Shown here piece by piece: positions 44,674 through 55,725 of a DNA stretch of 64,000 nt. Both the position numbers and the translations under genes were made by a program. Positions within the stretch are counted from its first letter, which is position 1. The number at the start of each line of letters is the position of its first letter. The stretch lies in contig NZ_CP022521.1 in the NCBI RefSeq assembly GCF_002234535.1, positions 1,550,001 to 1,614,000 of the forward strand, given 5' to 3'. The DNA is from Actinoalloteichus hoggarensis (GTDB taxonomy: Bacteria > Actinomycetota > Actinomycetes > Mycobacteriales > Pseudonocardiaceae). The notes under the pieces are model-generated. The model was not told the origin of the DNA. It did no database searches and worked only from the letters and a program-made list of their open reading frames with translations.

Positions 44674-45585
44674 TCAGCGCTGCGCGGCGGCGTCGACCAC
44701 TCGCAGGATCGACTCGACGGCGACCTCGGGCTCGTCGAGATAGATCTCGTGCCCGCTGTTCTCGGCCGTGATCAGCGTGCTGTCGCTGGAGACGGCGAGC
44801 CACTTCTCCTGCCCCTCGGCCCAGGCCTGCTCCATGGCCGCCCCGTACTCGGGCACCTCCGCCAGGTATGGAACCCCGTGCTGGACGACCTCCACCGGGA
44901 TGTCCCCGGCGGACCGGACGTCGGCGTCGGGGAACGCGAGCATCTCCGGGTTCTCGCCGTCGATGACGGCCAAGGTCTGTTCGCGGAGATCGGCGGCCGG
45001 TCCGGTGGCCGACTCGGGGACGTCCCTGGCGAGGTCGGCCGCCTGGCTCGGCGAGGTGGCGTCCATCAGGACGAGTCCGGCGACCCGATCCTGATGATCG
45101 GGCGCGTACCTGGCGGCGAGCAGCCCGCCCAGCGAATGTCCGGCCAGCACGACGGGCGTGTCACCCGCGACCTCGTCGAGCACGGCGGTCAGGACGGCGC
45201 CGCTGCTCTCGATGGTCTGCGGTTCGGTCGGTGCGTCGCTGGCGCCCGCGCCGAGCCGATCATAGGAGCAGACCCGCTCCGTCTCGGCGACGCTCGCCTG
45301 CAGGTCGGCCATCGTGTCCAGTGAGTGTCCGCCGCCGTGGAGCAGGACGACGACCGGCCTGCCGTCGGCCTCGCCGCCCGAGCACGACACGGTCACCGCG
45401 CTGCCGTCGACGTCGATCTGCCGCACGTCGCCCGTTCCCTCGGTCTGCGTCGAGGTCTCCGAGGGCGCCGAGGCCTCGGTGCTCGGCGCCGCGTCCTCGG
45501 ACGTGGCGTCTCCGCAACCGGCCAGTCCCACCCCCGCCACGGCGAACAACGCGATCAGAGCGGACGCCCTGCCAGTGCGGATCAT
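44674..45585 (-). CDS. Lipoprotein alpha/beta hydrolase
   Basis: A surface-anchored esterase-like protein of 303 aa. Signal peptide with lipobox (VGLAGCG), a Thr/Ser/Glu-rich linker to residue 50, then the hydrolase fold: VVVLLHGGGHSLDTM (oxyanion region), YDRLGAGASD, nucleophile Ser151 in LAGHSLGGLLAARYAPDH and the C-terminal His in ENSGHEIYLDEPEVAV. ATG 45585 has GGGAGTGG upstream. Substrate unknown. A longer frame to 46692 is not coding beyond this start. Confidence 0.87.
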   Translation of the reverse strand: MIRTGRASALIALFAVAGVGLAGCGDATSEDAAPSTEASAPSETSTQTEGTGDVRQIDVDGSAVTVSCSGGEADGRPVVVLLHGGGHSLDTMADLQASVAETERVCSYDRLGAGASDAPTEPQTIESSGAVLTAVLDEVAGDTPVVLAGHSLGGLLAARYAPDHQDRVAGLVLMDATSPSQAADLARDVPESATGPAADLREQTLAVIDGENPEMLAFPDADVRSAGDIPVEVVQHGVPYLAEVPEYGAAMEQAWAEGQEKWLAVSSDSTLITAENSGHEIYLDEPEVAVESILRVVDAAAQR

Positions 45586-45782
45586 CGAAAGCCACTCCCG
45601 AGAAAGAAGAATCGTCGGCGAACAAGGCGAGCCACGCGGTCCTCCGGTGAAGTCCGCCCACCGCCGGTGCTGATGGGAGGAACGGTACGGACGACGGGCG
45701 CGGAAATCGTCACCGTCGGGTGGACACCTGCGGGTAGCTCTCTCGGGGGACACCGCCGGCGGGCGCCATCGTCGCTCGGCGG

Positions 45783-46652
45783 CTAGAGCGGCGCCAACGT
45801 CCTGCTGAGCCTGCGGACGTCGCCGATCGTGCGCGGGTCGGTGCTGCTGCGCAAGGGGGTGACCGGGCGGGATTCGGGGCCGATGAGCAGGCCGGTCCGA
45901 CCGGCGAGCGACGCATCGGTGGCGGCGAAGATCGGCGAACGGGCGGCCGACGACGCGGGCCGGGAGGTGGACCGCCGGAAGACGCGATCGACCACGGGCC
46001 ACACCAGGCGTAAGGCCGGGGAGACGATGCGGGGTGAGCGCATCGTGCCGTCGGTCATGTCGGTGGCCGCGCCGCCGGGGTCGGCGGCGAACACCGCGAT
46101 TCCGGTGTCGCCGAGCCGCTCGGCCAGCTCCCAGGTGTAGGCGAGGTTGGCGAGCTTCCCCCGGCCGTACCAGTGAAAGCCGTAATACCGGCCCGGCGGC
46201 TCGGCGGCGTCGAAGACGGCTTTCGCGGCCCGCACCGCGCCGGAGCTGATGTTCACGATCCGACTGGATTCCGCCGCGCTCAACGATTCCAGCAGCAGCT
46301 CGGTGAGCAGATACGAGGAGAGGTGATTGAGGACGAAGCTCTTCTCGATGCCGTCGACGGTCCGGCCGTGTTCCGCGAACATCCCGCCGATGTTGTTGAC
46401 CAGCAGCGTCAGCGGCCCCTCGGCCGCGAGCCGGTCGGCGAGCGACCGTACGTCGTCGAGTGAGGAGAGGTCGGCCGCCACGAACATGGGCGCGGCTTCG
46501 GTGGCGACCGCGCCGATCCGGTCCAGCGCGCGGGCGCCGCGCTCGGCGTCGCGGCCGACCACGGTGACGGCGAGACCGGTCCTCGCCAACCCGACCGCGG
46601 TCTCCAGGCCGATTCCTCCGGTGCCCGCCGTCACCACTGCCCGTCTGGTCAT
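45783..46652 (-). CDS. Short-chain dehydrogenase/reductase
   Basis: A cytoplasmic NADP-dependent SDR of 289 aa, retinol-dehydrogenase-like. Cofactor motif TAGTGGIGLETAVGLARTG, then ADLSSLDDVRSLAD, LLVNNIGG, catalytic Ser in RIVNISSGAV and Tyr-x3-Lys in WYGRGKLAN, with PGGAATDM after it. It is probably regulated by the TetR protein encoded just upstream, through the paired inverted repeats at 46681-46735. Substrate unknown. Confidence 0.88.
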   Translation of the reverse strand: MTRRAVVTAGTGGIGLETAVGLARTGLAVTVVGRDAERGARALDRIGAVATEAAPMFVAADLSSLDDVRSLADRLAAEGPLTLLVNNIGGMFAEHGRTVDGIEKSFVLNHLSSYLLTELLLESLSAAESSRIVNISSGAVRAAKAVFDAAEPPGRYYGFHWYGRGKLANLAYTWELAERLGDTGIAVFAADPGGAATDMTDGTMRSPRIVSPALRLVWPVVDRVFRRSTSRPASSAARSPIFAATDASLAGRTGLLIGPESRPVTPLRSSTDPRTIGDVRRLSRTLAPL

Positions 46653-46680
46653 GGGGGCCGTCCTCTCGCCGCATGCTTAT

Positions 46681-46735
46681 CCGGATGTTCATCCGGTTTC
46701 GGCCGTCGACGGTAGCACGATCGGATGACTATCCG
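46681..46735. promoter_or_regulatory. Two inverted-repeat operators before the SDR gene
   Basis: CCGGATGTTCATCCGG (46681-46696) and CGGATGACTATCCG (46722-46735) share CGGAT-N4-ATCCG, centres 40 bases apart. They lie 29 to 83 bases upstream of the SDR start. Symmetry and the neighbouring tetR gene suggest a TetR site. Confidence 0.65.
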
Positions 46736-46890
46736 CTTCTGGTGCGGGCGGCGGGCGGCGGGCGGCCGCCGAACGCCGAGGGCGGTGGGCCGAGCCGAGC
46801 GTGGCGGCCGGATCGGCGCGGCGGGCGGAGCGGAACGATGTGGTCCGCCCGCGGCGGCGCCAGACCCCGCTGGGAACGCCGGAGTCCGCG

Positions 46891-47469
46891 TCAGCCCGCG
46901 GGCCGCAGACCGACGACGAGGACGTCGAGATAGAGCTGGGCACGACGAGCATCGCCGTCACCCGCCCGGACGGCGTGTTCGACGCCGCACAGCAGCCTGC
47001 GCAGGTCGTCCGCCCCGACGTCGGCCCGGACAGCGCCCGCACGGCAGGCGCGCTCGAGGAGCCCCGCGACCACCTCGTCCAGCTCCGCCTTCATCGCCGA
47101 GGTCCGGACCTCGGCGTCATCGGCGGACTTCAAGACGGCGGCCAGCCGAGGATCCGCCAGGAGGCAGGCCAGGGTGGAGCGCAACAGCCGATGCAGGCCC
47201 GCCACGGCATCCGGTTCGCCCGCGGCGGCCCGCGCCTCGGCGACCAGCTCGTCGAACCGCTCCGCCGAGAGGGCCTCCATCAACGCGTGCCGATCCGGGA
47301 AATGGCGGTAGACGGTGCCCACACCCACGCCCGCGAGCCGGGCGATGGTGTTCAACTGGAGGGAGTCGTCCCCGGCGGCGAGCTGCTCTCGAGCGATCCG
47401 CAGCACCCGAGCGCGATTGCGCGCGGCATCCGCCCGTAGGACGGGTCCTCGGTCGGCACGCGGGGGCAC
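46891..47469 (-). CDS. TetR-family regulator
   Basis: A repressor-type protein of 192 aa. N-terminal helix-turn-helix LQLNTIARLAGVGVGTVYRHFPDRHALMEAL; C-terminal ligand domain LHRLLRSTLACLLADPRLAAVL with an end typical of the SBP/TetR_C_33-like group. GTG 47469 is the only good start, with weak ribosome signals. It is upstream of the SDR gene on the same strand, 238 bases apart. Confidence 0.88.
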   Translation of the reverse strand: MPPRADRGPVLRADAARNRARVLRIAREQLAAGDDSLQLNTIARLAGVGVGTVYRHFPDRHALMEALSAERFDELVAEARAAAGEPDAVAGLHRLLRSTLACLLADPRLAAVLKSADDAEVRTSAMKAELDEVVAGLLERACRAGAVRADVGADDLRRLLCGVEHAVRAGDGDARRAQLYLDVLVVGLRPAG

Positions 47470-47603
47470 CGAGTCAGCATAACCACGACCCTGCGAGGCG
47501 AAGCGCCACAGCCTGCGGGCGGTGCGCCGGGGAGCCGGACGTGGCAGGCAGCCGAACGGAAGGGCCGCCCGGCCACGTCATACCACCGGACGCACGCCCC
47601 GGC

Positions 47604-50012
<2,409 letters not shown>

Positions 50013-50075
50013 CGGGTCTCCTTCTCCATGTCTGCCGATCAGACCGGGTGGTGCCCGGCCGTGCTCGTCGGCTCC

Positions 50076-50486
50076 TCAGCGCAGCTGTTGAATGCGAATC
50101 AGATTGCCCGCGGGGTCGCGGACGGCACAGTCTCGGACGCCGTAGGGCTGCTCGGTCGGCTCTTGGACGATGTCGGCGTCGTGCGCCTGGAGCCGCGCGA
50201 AGGTCGTGTCGAGATCGTCCGTGCCCAGCAGGACACCCGCGTAGGTGCCCTTGGCCATCATCTCGGTGATCATGCGGCGTTCCTGATCGGTCACGGCCGG
50301 ATCGGCCGCGGGCGGTGTCAGCACGATGGCTGTGTCGGGCTGCCCGGCGGGACCGACCGTCAGCCAGCGCATGCCCTCGTAACCGACGTCGTCGCGCAGC
50401 TCGAAGCCGAGAAGATCGCGGTAGAAGCCCAGCGCGGCCTCCGCGTCGTCATGCGGGAGGAAACTGGAGTGAATCGTGACGTTCAT
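50076..50486 (-). CDS. VOC (glyoxalase/bleomycin-resistance fold) protein
   Basis: A 136-residue vicinal-oxygen-chelate protein with two beta-alpha-beta-beta-beta units: NVTIHSSFLPHDDAEAALGFYRDLLGFEL at the start and RDCAVRDPAGNLIRIQQ at the end. The fold is used by glyoxalases, dioxygenases and drug-binding resistance proteins. It sits 10 bases after the AraC gene and 63 before the UvrA-like gene, so it is probably co-transcribed, which fits drug binding or detoxification. The actual ligand is unknown. Confidence 0.87.
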   Translation of the reverse strand: MNVTIHSSFLPHDDAEAALGFYRDLLGFELRDDVGYEGMRWLTVGPAGQPDTAIVLTPPAADPAVTDQERRMITEMMAKGTYAGVLLGTDDLDTTFARLQAHDADIVQEPTEQPYGVRDCAVRDPAGNLIRIQQLR

Positions 50487-50496
50487 GGTGGTCAGG

Positions 50497-50940
50497 CTAG
50501 GTGTGGCTTGATGAGCGTGCTTCTCGATTCCTGATCGGCCGTGTCACCTGCCGCACCACGCAGGTCGGCATCCCCGCCGTCTCGCGTGCCGCGCGGAGCC
50601 GATAGGCGCCGGGCGACACGCCGACCAGTTCGGTGAACCGCGTGCTGAAGGTGCCGAGCGACTGGCAGCCGACCTCGAAGCAGACCTCGGTGACGCTGCG
50701 GTCGCCGCGTCGCAGCAGTGCCATGGCGCGCTCGATGCGTCGGGTCATGAGGTAGCCGTAGGGCGATTCCCCGTAGGCGAGCCGGAACTGCCTGCTGAGG
50801 TGACCCGCCGACATGTGCGCGCCCCTGGCGAGCGCCTCGACGTCCAGTGGGCGGGCGTACTCCCGGTCGATCCGGTCGCGGACACGGCGCAGTCGCACGA
50901 GGTCGGTCAGCCGTCGGTCGTCGGCTGGTTCGCTGGTCAC
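50497..50940 (-). CDS. AraC-family regulator (short)
   Basis: A 147-residue protein made almost only of the two-helix-turn-helix DNA-binding domain: RRVRDRIDREYARPLDVEALARGAHMSAGHLSRQFRLAYGESPYGYLMTRRIERAMALLRRG and CFEVGCQSLGTFSTRFTELVGVSPGAYR. No separate ligand domain. GTG 50940 begins the conserved part; the longer frame upstream crosses a tandem repeat and is not supported. Likely regulator of the VOC and UvrA-like genes that follow it. Confidence 0.87.
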   Translation of the reverse strand: MTSEPADDRRLTDLVRLRRVRDRIDREYARPLDVEALARGAHMSAGHLSRQFRLAYGESPYGYLMTRRIERAMALLRRGDRSVTEVCFEVGCQSLGTFSTRFTELVGVSPGAYRLRAARETAGMPTCVVRQVTRPIRNREARSSSHT

Positions 50941-51065
50941 GCGCGGGATGGTACGTCGCCGGACCGTCAGATCCGGGGGCTGCGGCCCCGGCGGGCGCCG
51001 TGAGCAGGGCCGTGGTCGGTCCGAGTCCGTCCGCGAGTCCGGAGCGACGGCGGCGTTCGGGCACG

Positions 51066-51140
51066 CAGGCTCGGGCGCAGGGAGTCCGAGCGCACGAAGT
51101 TCAAGCGCACGGAGTCCAAGCACGCGGAGTCCGGGTGCGC
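51066..51140. repeat. 15-bp imperfect tandem repeat, about five copies
   Basis: Units of 15 bases from 51066, for example GGAGTCCGAGCGCAC (51081), GAAGTTCAAGCGCAC (51096), GGAGTCCAAGCACGC (51111) and GGAGTCCGGGTGCGC (51126). It lies between the divergent araC and tetR genes, upstream of both starts. Confidence 0.7.
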
Positions 51141-51223
51141 TACGTCGGGTGCGACGCCGAGCGGCGGAGCTCGGCGACGTGCCCGGGTCCGCGCGATTTG
51201 CTCACCTGTGCTAACTTCAGCTC

Positions 51224-51844
51224 ATGCAAGCAAGAGTTGGTTCGACTGAGCTGACGGTGACCGAGCGCGCCAGACGGGCGCAGATCGTGTCCGCCGCGAT
51301 CGAGGCCATCGCGGAGCTGGGCTGCTCGAAGGCGACCTATCGCCAGATCGCGGCGCGGGCGGGGCTGAGCAGCACCGGGCTGATCTCGTACCACTTCGCC
51401 GACCGCGCGGAACTGCTCACCGAGGTCGTCCGCGACGTGCTCGGCCGCTTCGGCGCCTTCGTCGTGGCGCGTCTCGACGAGCACGAGACCGCCGCCGCGC
51501 AACTGCGGGCGTTCCTCACCGCGCAGATCGACTTCTCTGCGGGCAACCGCGCCGCGATGCGTGCCCTGCGACGCATCCAGGCCGACGCCGACATCACCGA
51601 CTCGCCCAACCAGGCCTTCGCCGAACTGGTCGAGTCCGACCACAAGGGCCTCGCCGAACTGCTGCGCCAGGGCATCCGGCGAGGCGAGTTCCGCGAGTTC
51701 GATCCCGACGCGATGGCGGTGTTCGTCCTCGCCCTGCGCGACGGGGTGCTCTCCCGGCTACGCGACCACGAACCCGACGAACTCGACGTTATTCGACAGG
51801 AGTTGACGACCATGATCGACCTCGCCACTCGGGGGAATCCCTGA
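51224..51844 (+). CDS. TetR-family regulator
   Basis: A 206-residue repressor: ERARRAQIVSAAIEAIAELGCSKATYRQIAARAGLSSTGLISYHFADRAELL is the DNA-binding part; the C-terminal domain is of the TetR_C_6/BetI-like type. TAACTT at 51212-51217 lies six bases before ATG 51224 with no ribosome site, so the mRNA is probably leaderless. Its stop overlaps the carboxylesterase start by one base (TGATG), so the two form an operon and the regulator likely controls the esterase. Confidence 0.9.
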   Translation: MQARVGSTELTVTERARRAQIVSAAIEAIAELGCSKATYRQIAARAGLSSTGLISYHFADRAELLTEVVRDVLGRFGAFVVARLDEHETAAAQLRAFLTAQIDFSAGNRAAMRALRRIQADADITDSPNQAFAELVESDHKGLAELLRQGIRRGEFREFDPDAMAVFVLALRDGVLSRLRDHEPDELDVIRQELTTMIDLATRGNP

Positions 51845-53454
51845 TGCGCCCGCGAGTGAACCGATGGGCCGCGGTGGCGGCGGGCGCCGTCCTGCTCGCA
51901 GGCTGCGGGACACAGACCATCGACGTCGGCCAGGAGGCCCCGATGAGCGACGACCTCGTCACCACCGACAGCGGGTCGGTCCGCGGCGTGGTCGCCGACG
52001 ACCACCGGTCGTTCTTCGGCATCCCGTATGCCGCGGCGCCGACCGGAGTGGGTCGCTGGGCCCCGCCGCGCCCCGCCCCCGCCTGGTCCGACGTGCGCGA
52101 CGCCACCACTCCCGGCTCGCCGTGTCCGCAGGTCGGCGCGTCCTACGCCGACACGGGCAGCACCGATGAGGACTGCCTCTTCGTCAACGTGACCACGCCC
52201 CTGGGCGACGGGGAGCCCCGGCCCGTCATGGTCTGGCTGCACGGCGACGGCGCCGTGGGCTCCGGCGACCTGTTCGACGGCACCCGGCTCGCCGTGGACG
52301 GCGACGTGGTGGTCGTGACGCTGAACTACCGGCTCGGCCTCTTCGGCGGCTTCGGGCTGCCCGGCCTCGCGGACTCGGGCACCTTCGGGCTCCAAGACCA
52401 GCGGGCCGCCCTCGAATGGGTACGGCGCAACGCGGCGGCCTTCGGCGGCGACCCCGACAACGTCACCCTGTTCGGCGTCTCCTACGGGGCCACCGCCACC
52501 AGCGCCCACCTGGCCTCCCCCGCCTCCCGCGGCCTGTTCCACCGGGCGATCCTCCAGAGCGGATTCCCGCTGATGGACGCGCCCGCAGGCGCCGTCTTCC
52601 CCGGCGTGCCCGCCCTGCCCTGGTTCGGCTGGACGAGTTCGGCGGAGACCGAGGCGGTCGGCGCGATGCTGGCAGGCGAACTGGGCTGCGCCGATCCGGA
52701 GACCGCGCTGGAGTGTCTGCGGGCGCTGCCGGTCGAGACTCTGCTCGACTACCCGCAGGTGATGAACATGTTCCAGCAGATGGCCTACGGCAACGACGTG
52801 CTCCCCGGTGTGCCGGCCGACCTGCTGTCCGCGGGCGAGTTCGCGGACGTGCCGGTGCTCTCCGGCGCGACCCGCGACGAACACCGCACCTTCGTGGGCA
52901 CGTTCCGCGACCTGATCGGGCAGCCGGTGACGGCGCAGGAATATCCGGAACTGCTCGCGGAGGCCTTCGGCGACGACGCGGCCCGGGTGGCGGCAGAGTA
53001 TCCGCTGTCCGACTACGACTCGCCGAGCCTCGCCTTCGCGGCGGTGATGACCGATCGCATGTGGGCGCTGTCGACGTATCGGCACAACGGCATGTTCGCC
53101 GCCGAGGTCCCGACCTACGCCTACGAGTTCGCCGACGCCGACGCCCCGAGCGAGATCCCCTTCCCGGAGGACTTCCCCTCCGGCGCCTTCCACAGCGCCG
53201 AGACGAGCTACCTGTTCCGCACCGAGGAGTTCGCCGAACAGCTCACCCCGCCGCAGCGCATGCTGTCCGATCAGATGATCGCCTACTGGACGAACTTCGC
53301 CAGGACGGGCGACCCCAACGGAGCGGACCTGCCCGAGTGGGCGCCGTTCAACGAGACCGACGACGTCCTCTCGCTGGCCCCCGGTGACGGGGGAATCGCA
53401 CCGGTCGACTACGTCGCGACACACCGGCTCGACTTCTGGCAGGACATCGCCTGA
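51844..53454 (+). CDS. Type-B carboxylesterase lipoprotein
   Basis: An extracellular serine esterase of 536 aa. Lipobox LLAGCG; then SGSVRGVVADDHRSFFGIPYAAAPTG, SPCPQVG, EDCLFVNVTTP and the oxyanion region MVWLHGDGAVGSG. The nucleophile is Ser213 in LFGVSYGATAT; most members have GESAGG, so the elbow is unusual. The remaining triad Glu/Asp and His lie in the C-terminal half (GATRDEH; GAFHSAETSYLF). It starts on the stop codon of the TetR gene. Substrate is unknown; a xenobiotic or ester-toxin target would fit the TetR pairing. Confidence 0.9.
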   Translation: MRPRVNRWAAVAAGAVLLAGCGTQTIDVGQEAPMSDDLVTTDSGSVRGVVADDHRSFFGIPYAAAPTGVGRWAPPRPAPAWSDVRDATTPGSPCPQVGASYADTGSTDEDCLFVNVTTPLGDGEPRPVMVWLHGDGAVGSGDLFDGTRLAVDGDVVVVTLNYRLGLFGGFGLPGLADSGTFGLQDQRAALEWVRRNAAAFGGDPDNVTLFGVSYGATATSAHLASPASRGLFHRAILQSGFPLMDAPAGAVFPGVPALPWFGWTSSAETEAVGAMLAGELGCADPETALECLRALPVETLLDYPQVMNMFQQMAYGNDVLPGVPADLLSAGEFADVPVLSGATRDEHRTFVGTFRDLIGQPVTAQEYPELLAEAFGDDAARVAAEYPLSDYDSPSLAFAAVMTDRMWALSTYRHNGMFAAEVPTYAYEFADADAPSEIPFPEDFPSGAFHSAETSYLFRTEEFAEQLTPPQRMLSDQMIAYWTNFARTGDPNGADLPEWAPFNETDDVLSLAPGDGGIAPVDYVATHRLDFWQDIA

Positions 53455-53616
53455 GCCCCGGCTCCCGGGCCGTCGATTCCTCGGGCCTGCCGGACCTGCC
53501 GGGTTGCGGGGCTGCCCGGCGGTTCGGGAGGTTCACGGGGAGATGACGCGGGCGGCGCCCTCGGGCTGTCGCCCGCGTCGTCGTCCGCCCGGTCGGGCGC
53601 CTACGGTCTGGAGGCC

Positions 53617-54003
53617 ATGGACGAGTTCAGCGCGCTGCGCGCGCGGCAGGCGGCCTTCGTCGAGGCACGGGGCTGGCAGGAGTTCCACACTCCGAAGAAC
53701 CTCGCGCTGGCGTTGACCGGCGAGGTCGGGGAACTGGTCTCGGAGATCCAATGGCTCGATCCGGCGGACATCCCGACCGCGCTGGCCGAGGGACCGCTGC
53801 GCGATCGGCTCGCCGACGAGGCTGCCGACGTGCTGCTCTACCTGCTGCGCTTCGCCGACTCCTGCGGCATCGACCTCCTCGACGCCGCGAACGCCAAGAT
53901 CGACCGCAACGAACGGCGATTCCCCGCCGAACTGCAACGCGGCACGATCGTCCGGGTGGAACCGGCGTCGACGACGGCGGTGTGCGGGGAGCCGACGGAC
54001 TGA
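53617..54003 (+). CDS. MazG-like nucleotide pyrophosphohydrolase
   Basis: A 128-residue protein of the all-alpha NTP-pyrophosphatase group, resembling dCTP pyrophosphatase 1 (RS21-C6). Metal-binding motif ALTGEVGELVSEIQW and second motif RLADEAADVLLYLLRFADSCGIDL give the EExxE and ExxD ligands. It would hydrolyse unwanted dNTPs in the cytoplasm. ATG 53617 follows GGAGG. A GGTGTCGG/CCGACACC stem at 54027-54060 after the stop may terminate transcription. Confidence 0.88.
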   Translation: MDEFSALRARQAAFVEARGWQEFHTPKNLALALTGEVGELVSEIQWLDPADIPTALAEGPLRDRLADEAADVLLYLLRFADSCGIDLLDAANAKIDRNERRFPAELQRGTIVRVEPASTTAVCGEPTD

Positions 54004-54187
54004 GACGGACGGCGGACCAGCGGTCCGGTGTCGGGAGGCGTCGCTGCTCTCACCGACACCGGGCGCCGTCCGGCTCGGACAGCGGGATCATTCCCACCCG
54101 ACGGTGGTGAGCGGCGTCTTTCGCGCCCGTCGCGAGTTCCGCGCCTCGAGTCTGCTCCGACGTGGGGGGAGCGGGGGCGGCGCCGGT

Positions 54188-55618
54188 CTAGCGGCCGAAT
54201 CTGCGCCGCACGGCAATCGTCGCCACGGCGCCGACGCCGATCACGGCCGCGCCGACCAGCAGCGATCGCGCCGAACGCGGCTGCCGCCGTCCGTCGACGG
54301 CGGGCTGTTCAGCCGGTGAGGACCGGCCCTCCTCCGCCGCCGTCGCCCGCCCGATGCCTGCGGCCTCGGCGCCCGCCGTGTCGGTCTCGGGGTCCTCGGC
54401 AGCCCTCGGCTCCGCTGATGCCTCGGGCGTCTCCGCCGTTGCCTGCGTCCTGGACGTCTCCGCCGCCGGGACGGCGGCTTCGACATCGGCCTCGTGTGCC
54501 TCGCCGGTCGCGGTCACACCGTCCTGGTCGACTTTCCGCGCCTCCGGACGGCTCGCCGCCGTCGGCTCCTCGAACTTCGCTCTCTCGGCCTCTACGGCTT
54601 CCACGGCCTCCACGGCCTCTACGGCCTCCACGGCCTCCACGGCCTCCACGGCCTCTACGGCCTCTACGGCCTCCACGGCGGGATCCGGCCTGCCTGCCTC
54701 GGTGAACCACGCCGAGAGGGCGGGACCGCTCGCCGCATCCCCGGCCGGCTCCACCCCGGGCGAACCAGGAGCCGTCTCCGCGGCGGAGTCCACGTCCTGT
54801 TCGCTCGATGCGGCCGCACCCGGCCCGGCGGCCGAATCGGCGGCCCGGCTCTCCGAGGCGGTGCCCTCCTCTGAGGCGGCAGGGACCTCCGACGCCGTAG
54901 GGACCTCCACGACGTCCGCGACGATCACCGTCACGTTGTCCGGCCCGCCGCCCGCCAGCGCCGCCTCGATGAGTCGGTCGGCGCAGGTCTCGTGGTCCCC
55001 GACGCGCAGTTCGACGGTCAGTGCCGCGTGATTCAGCACATCGGTGAGTCCGTCGGAGCACAGCAGATAACGGTCGCCCGGTCGGACGTCGCGCAGCTCG
55101 GTGGTGGTCTCCACGACCTCGTCGCCGGTGAGCGCCCGCAGCACGAGCGAGCGCTTGGGGTGGACCTCGGCCTCGGCGATGGTGATACGTCCGGCGTCGA
55201 CGAGGGACTGGACGAAGGTGTCGTCATGGGTGATCTGGACGAGTTCGTCGTCCCGCAGCAGGTACGCGCGCGAGTCGCCGACGTTGAGCAGGCCCACCTT
55301 GTCATCGGCGAAGAGCAGGGCGGTGAGCGTGGTCCCCATCCCGGCGAGTTCGGGCTCCTCCTCGACGGTGGAGGCGATGGCGGTGTTGCCGTCGACGGCA
55401 GCGTCGTGCAGCACGGCGAGCAGGTTCTCGGCGGGATCGGCGTCGTCGAGCGGGGTCACCGAGGCGATGACGACCCGGCTCGCGATCTCGCCGCCCACAT
55501 GGCCGCCCATGCCGTCGGCCACCGCGAGCAGCCGAGGGCCCGCGTACACGGAGTCCTCGTTGTTCGAGCGGACCAGCCCCCGGTCACTGCGGGCCGTGTA
55601 ACGCAGAGCGAGGGTCAT
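54188..55618 (-). CDS. PP2C-type serine/threonine phosphatase with repeat linker
   Basis: A membrane-anchored PP2C phosphatase of 476 aa. The catalytic domain (1-240) has all metal-binding motifs: RSNNEDS, AVADGMGGHVGGEIAS, GDSRAYLLRDDEL, YLLCSDGLTDVL and GGGPDNVTVIVADV. A long acidic, Ala-rich linker follows, with ten VEA triplets near residues 315-345, and one C-terminal membrane helix (SLLVGAAVIGVGAVATIAVRR). PstP-like phosphatases reverse Ser/Thr kinases controlling cell-wall growth, but PstP has its own operon, so this is probably a paralog. In PstP the linker leads to an outer domain; here the tail ends after the helix. Confidence 0.9.
   Translation of the reverse strand: MTLALRYTARSDRGLVRSNNEDSVYAGPRLLAVADGMGGHVGGEIASRVVIASVTPLDDADPAENLLAVLHDAAVDGNTAIASTVEEEPELAGMGTTLTALLFADDKVGLLNVGDSRAYLLRDDELVQITHDDTFVQSLVDAGRITIAEAEVHPKRSLVLRALTGDEVVETTTELRDVRPGDRYLLCSDGLTDVLNHAALTVELRVGDHETCADRLIEAALAGGGPDNVTVIVADVVEVPTASEVPAASEEGTASESRAADSAAGPGAAASSEQDVDSAAETAPGSPGVEPAGDAASGPALSAWFTEAGRPDPAVEAVEAVEAVEAVEAVEAVEAVEAVEAVEAERAKFEEPTAASRPEARKVDQDGVTATGEAHEADVEAAVPAAETSRTQATAETPEASAEPRAAEDPETDTAGAEAAGIGRATAAEEGRSSPAEQPAVDGRRQPRSARSLLVGAAVIGVGAVATIAVRRRFGR
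54590..54679 (-). repeat. Ten 9-bp units coding Val-Glu-Ala in the PP2C linker
   Basis: Ten consecutive 9-base units (plus strand CTCYACGGC or a one-base variant) code for VEA in the phosphatase linker. As the period is a multiple of three, slippage would change linker length without breaking the frame. Confidence 0.92.
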
Positions 55619-55725
55619 GGGGCAGCTCCTTCACCCGTCCTGCCTCTTGGGGAGACGTACGGTCAGTTTGCGGAAGAGGGTCGTCACCACCGCCGACCAC
55701 AGCAGGTTAACGCAGAGCGGAGACG

